From Candidatus Bathyarchaeota archaeon (GTDB taxonomy: Archaea > Thermoproteota > Bathyarchaeia > TCS64 > B23): a DNA stretch of 7,988 bases. The stretch covers positions 1 to 7,988 of the forward strand of contig JAPDJB010000005.1 of the NCBI GenBank assembly GCA_029259285.1, in the 5' to 3' direction. Under the pieces are notes generated by a model that did no database searches, had not been told where the DNA came from, and was given only the letters and a program-made list of their open reading frames with translations. A program made the position numbers and the translations under genes. How positions within the stretch are numbered: the first letter of the stretch is position 1; every line of letters begins with the position of its first letter. Shown here piece after piece: positions 5,870-7,988 of this stretch.

Positions 5870-6247
5870 TTACTCGGTAGACCAGAGGCCGTGTATGTTG
5901 CAGTATTCTCTAGCCCTCTTAACCTCCTCCCCGGTTTTGAAGACGGCTATCGGCTCCTCCCCCGGCTCTAGGAACCTGATCATGATATCCCTCTCCGTCT
6001 GAGTCTCTATCCACTCGATATAGTGATGCTCCTCCATGGGGTGGAGAATCAAGCCGACCTTTATCTTAACTCCACCCTCGATCTCCTCGATGACAGGTAT
6101 ATGCTTCTCATAGCCCTTCTCCTCACCCTTCTCCTCCATAAGCCTCATAGGCTGACCACAGCAGACGAGCTGTCCAACGCCGCTATGCATCACCAGAACG
6201 ATGTTGCCACAAATATCACACTTATAAACCTGTAACTTCTCAGTCAC
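5870..6247 (-). CDS. dfx: Desulfoferrodoxin (2Fe superoxide reductase)
   Basis: This 125-aa cytosolic enzyme reduces superoxide to H2O2 without forming O2, using electrons normally supplied by rubredoxin. The N-terminal desulforedoxin domain has a complete Fe(Cys)4 centre: Cys10, Cys13, Cys29, Cys30 (CDIC...CC). The catalytic centre II has His49, His69, His75 and His119 with axial Cys116 (CNIHGLW). The catalytic Glu47-Lys48 pair of EKHIP is present, so this is the two-centre class and not the one-iron neelaredoxin. The start is GTG at 6247, chosen because a strong Shine-Dalgarno AAGGAGGAG lies just upstream inside the end of fprA and because this start gives the family N terminus. The gene begins 3 nt after the FprA stop, so it should be co-transcribed with rubredoxin and FprA. 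Nothing looks degenerate. Confidence 0.95.
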   Translation of the reverse strand: MTEKLQVYKCDICGNIVLVMHSGVGQLVCCGQPMRLMEEKGEEKGYEKHIPVIEEIEGGVKIKVGLILHPMEEHHYIEWIETQTERDIMIRFLEPGEEPIAVFKTGEEVKRAREYCNIHGLWSTE

Positions 6248-6250
6248 TCT

Positions 6251-7441
6251 CTACTCCTCCTTGAATACCTCCCCCTGATGCTTATTTAAGATCTCGTCAG
6301 CTAATCGATCCATCCTCTCGAGATCTCTCTCCCTAGCCTTTCCCTTAATCTCTATCGAATCTATGATCTCCGCTTGGAGGCCTGATAATGTTTCCCTCAA
6401 CATCTTCAGCGTTCTCCCGCCCCAGGCGTAGGAGGTTATGAGAGCGATGTATCTTAGCTTAGGTCTGAGGGCGTTGATGATGTGAGCCGCGTATAGTATG
6501 CTTGGATGGGGGCCTCCAAGCACTGTTGGAGATGCGACCACGAGGGTTGCGGCGTCGACGAGGGCGATGGCCAACTCGCCTATATCCGTCACCGTTAGGT
6601 TGAAGGGTTTCACCCCTACACCCCGCCCCATCAAGGCGTCAACAAGTCGAGCAACCATCTCCCCCGTGCTTCCATGCATGGAGACATATATGATGACGAC
6701 CTCGTTCTCCACCTCATCTGAGATCCAGCGCTCATAGGCATCGAGTATGAAGGAGGGGTCTCCATAGATCGGGCCGTGGCTCGGAGCTATGATGTCTACC
6801 TCCAGCTCCCTGATCCTCTCCAAGTGTCTGTGTATGATAGTTCTGAAGGGCATCATGATCTCGGCGTAATATCTCTTCGCAGCCTCGTAGACCTCCCCCT
6901 CGTCTCTGACTGAGAGGTCGCTGGTGGCGAGGTGGGAGCCAAAGAGGTCGCAGGTGAAGAGGATTCGCTGCTCCCTCAGATAAGTCAACATAGTCTCAGG
7001 CCAGTGAACCCAGGGGGCGTGAATGAACTCTAGGGTTTTATCCCCCAGCGATAGCTGCTTCCCATCTTCAACCGTCTTGATCCTCTCCTCGGGGAGATGG
7101 AGAAGATCCATGAGGAGTTCTCTACACCTCGGCGTTGCGACAACCGAAGCCTCGGGATAGGCCTCCAAGATCTCGGGTATACTCCCTGAGTGATCCTGCT
7201 CAGCGTGATTTGCGACGATGTAGTCTATCCATTCTATGTTCAGATCCCCAAGGGAATCGAGGAGTCTCTCAACCTTGGAGGGATCTACGGTATCTATCAA
7301 CGCCACCCGCTTGACTCCCTGGATTAGATATGCGTTATAGCTTGTCCCATCTGGAAGAGGTATCAACTCATCGAAGAGTCGTCTATCCCAGTCTAAAGCT
7401 CCAACCCAGTAGACTCCCTCAGCCACCCTTCGCGGAGCCAT
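6251..7441 (-). CDS. fprA: Flavodiiron protein (FprA / rubredoxin:oxygen oxidoreductase type)
   Basis: This 396-aa cytosolic protein reduces O2 to water (some members reduce NO). The N-terminal metallo-beta-lactamase domain (about 1-245) carries a full diiron ligand set: His79, Glu81, Asp83 in NHAEQDHSG, His146 in HAPWVHWPET, Asp165 in CDLFGSH, and His222 in PSHGP. The C-terminal flavodoxin domain (about 247-390) has the FMN phosphate loop SMHGSTG (254-260) and SPTVLGGPHP (304-313). There is no extra rubredoxin or flavin reductase domain. A GGGGG 7 nt before ATG 7441 can act as ribosome site; the rubredoxin stop is 2 nt upstream. In methanogens the family uses F420H2 and in Desulfovibrio rubredoxin. 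The adjacent rubredoxin gene favours rubredoxin here, but F420H2 cannot be excluded. Confidence 0.93.
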   Translation of the reverse strand: MAPRRVAEGVYWVGALDWDRRLFDELIPLPDGTSYNAYLIQGVKRVALIDTVDPSKVERLLDSLGDLNIEWIDYIVANHAEQDHSGSIPEILEAYPEASVVATPRCRELLMDLLHLPEERIKTVEDGKQLSLGDKTLEFIHAPWVHWPETMLTYLREQRILFTCDLFGSHLATSDLSVRDEGEVYEAAKRYYAEIMMPFRTIIHRHLERIRELEVDIIAPSHGPIYGDPSFILDAYERWISDEVENEVVIIYVSMHGSTGEMVARLVDALMGRGVGVKPFNLTVTDIGELAIALVDAATLVVASPTVLGGPHPSILYAAHIINALRPKLRYIALITSYAWGGRTLKMLRETLSGLQAEIIDSIEIKGKARERDLERMDRLADEILNKHQGEVFKEE

Positions 7442-7443
7442 CC

Positions 7444-7611
7444 TTAATCCCCCAGCTTCTCGAAGAGATCCTTGCCGACGCCGCAGACGGGGCAGACCCA
7501 GCTCTCAGGCAGCTCCTCGAAGGGGGTTCCAGGCTCAACCCCTGAATCGGGGTCGCCAATCTCTGGGTCGTATACGTATCCGCAGATGGAGCATCTCCAC
7601 TTCATATCCAT
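7444..7611 (-). CDS. rub: Rubredoxin
   Basis: This 55-aa one-iron electron carrier probably feeds FprA, desulfoferrodoxin and rubrerythrin. The Fe(Cys)4 ligands are Cys7 and Cys10 (CSICGYVYD) and Cys40 and Cys43 (CPVCGVGKD). The block GDPDSGVEPGTPFEELPESWVCP is close to clostridial and Pyrococcus rubredoxins, and the length matches. Two in-frame ATGs compete: 7611 (MDMKWRC) and 7605 (MKWRC). A GGTGAT 4 nt before 7605 could be a ribosome site, whereas transcription starting near 7611 from the upstream TATA would favour a leaderless 7611 start. I list the longer form. The gene is the first of a compact group with fprA (2-nt gap) and dfx (3-nt gap) and lies 39 nt after rubrerythrin. Confidence is high for identity and moderate for the exact start. 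Confidence 0.93.
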   Translation of the reverse strand: MDMKWRCSICGYVYDPEIGDPDSGVEPGTPFEELPESWVCPVCGVGKDLFEKLGD

Positions 7612-7630
7612 CACCGTATCAATCTTTCAT

Positions 7631-7642
7631 CATAGATAAAAA
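7631..7642 (-). promoter_or_regulatory. TATA-like promoter of the rubredoxin-FprA-dfx operon
   Basis: On the - strand the 39-nt gap after rubrerythrin contains CTTTTTATCTATG, whose TTTTTATC core sits about 26 nt before the rubredoxin ATG at 7611. This predicts a leaderless or almost leaderless message. The operon may therefore have its own promoter, in addition to any read-through from rubrerythrin. Confidence 0.45.
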
Positions 7643-7650
7643 GTTGGGGA

Positions 7651-7988
7651 TCAATACTCCTCGCAGAGAATCTCGAAGTAGGCCCAGGAGTGTCCGCAGG
7701 AGGGGCATCGCTCCGGAGGCTCCGTGCCCTCATGGACGTAGCCGCATTTACGACACTTCCATCTCACAGCCTTATCCTTCTTGAAGATGGTTCCCCTCTC
7801 CACGTTCTCTAGGAGCTTTAGGAATCTCTCCTCGTGATGCTTCTCGGCGACGGATATGGCTCTCAGGGTGGCAGCGATCTCCTTGAAGCCCTCCTCCTCC
7901 GCCACCCTCGCGAACTCGGGGTACATCTCAGTATACTCGTATCGTTCACCCTCCGCAGCGGCTCTCAGGTTCTCGGCTGTGCTTCCGA
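7651..7988 (-). CDS. rbr: Rubrerythrin, 5' end cut off by the window edge
   Basis: This is the C-terminal 111 residues of rubrerythrin, a cytosolic peroxidase that reduces H2O2 to water with electrons from rubredoxin. The visible part begins GSTAENLRAAAEGERYEYTEM, a hallmark rubrerythrin block, so the reading frame continues beyond the Met at 7926 to the window end; roughly the first 80 residues are missing. Diiron ligand candidates are in AEGERYE (visible residues 14 and 17) and VAEKHHEERF (Glu48, His51). The C-terminal rubredoxin-like domain has CRKC (78, 81) and CPSC (94, 97), followed by GHSWAYFE. The last residues (ILCEEY) add one further Cys. It lies upstream of, and in the same direction as, rubredoxin, FprA and desulfoferrodoxin, which supports a shared oxygen-stress role. 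Confidence 0.95.
   Translation of the reverse strand, partial: GSTAENLRAAAEGERYEYTEMYPEFARVAEEEGFKEIAATLRAISVAEKHHEERFLKLLENVERGTIFKKDKAVRWKCRKCGYVHEGTEPPERCPSCGHSWAYFEILCEEY

Noticed and set aside
7651..7926. Rubrerythrin starting at the Met at 7926 as a short protein
   Set aside because: The frame stays open to the window edge, and the upstream residues match the rubrerythrin GSTAENL block, so the gene is longer and only its start lies outside the window.

Overview
The window looks like a chromosomal segment of an anaerobic, probably thermophilic archaeon. Evidence for this: an archaeal-type mevalonate gene trio (HMG-CoA synthase, thiolase-like protein, DUF35 zinc-ribbon/OB protein), an alpha2-type glycyl-tRNA synthetase, a DPS-like thioferritin-type protein, TATA-like promoter elements placed for very short or absent leaders, and heavy use of AGG/AGA and ATA codons. 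A member of the Thermoproteota or a Bathyarchaeia-like lineage is my guess, but the sequence alone does not settle the taxon.

Left part (1-2672, + strand): a palindrome and a TATA-like box precede a tightly packed three-gene operon. The HMG-CoA synthase has its Glu, Cys and His catalytic residues and the DUF35 partner has its four zinc cysteines. The thiolase between them has lost its nucleophilic Cys (now Gln83) and the His of its GHP motif (now Asn325). This is the most unusual observation in the window. In characterised archaea these three proteins form a channelling complex that makes acetoacetyl-CoA and then HMG-CoA.

Middle (2673-5056): glycyl-tRNA synthetase has its own promoter and ends in a CTAG shared with the stop codon of a convergent CooT-like nickel-binding protein. 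The CooT-like gene and a DPS-like ferritin diverge from a 63-84 bp region (depending on the CooT start) that holds one self-complementary TATA element.

Right part (5057-7988, - strand): reading leftward from the window end are rubrerythrin (5' end cut off), rubredoxin, a flavodiiron protein (FprA/ROO type), desulfoferrodoxin (2Fe superoxide reductase) and a ZIP metal transporter. Rubredoxin, FprA and desulfoferrodoxin are separated by only 2-3 nt. Together with the DPS-like protein these genes give reductive removal of O2 (FprA), superoxide (desulfoferrodoxin) and H2O2 (rubrerythrin, DPS-like protein), with rubredoxin as the likely shared electron carrier. This is a classic anaerobe oxygen-defence set with metal-handling genes at its edge.

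There are no gene-free stretches over 300 bases and no RNA genes, mobile elements or CRISPR arrays that I can support.
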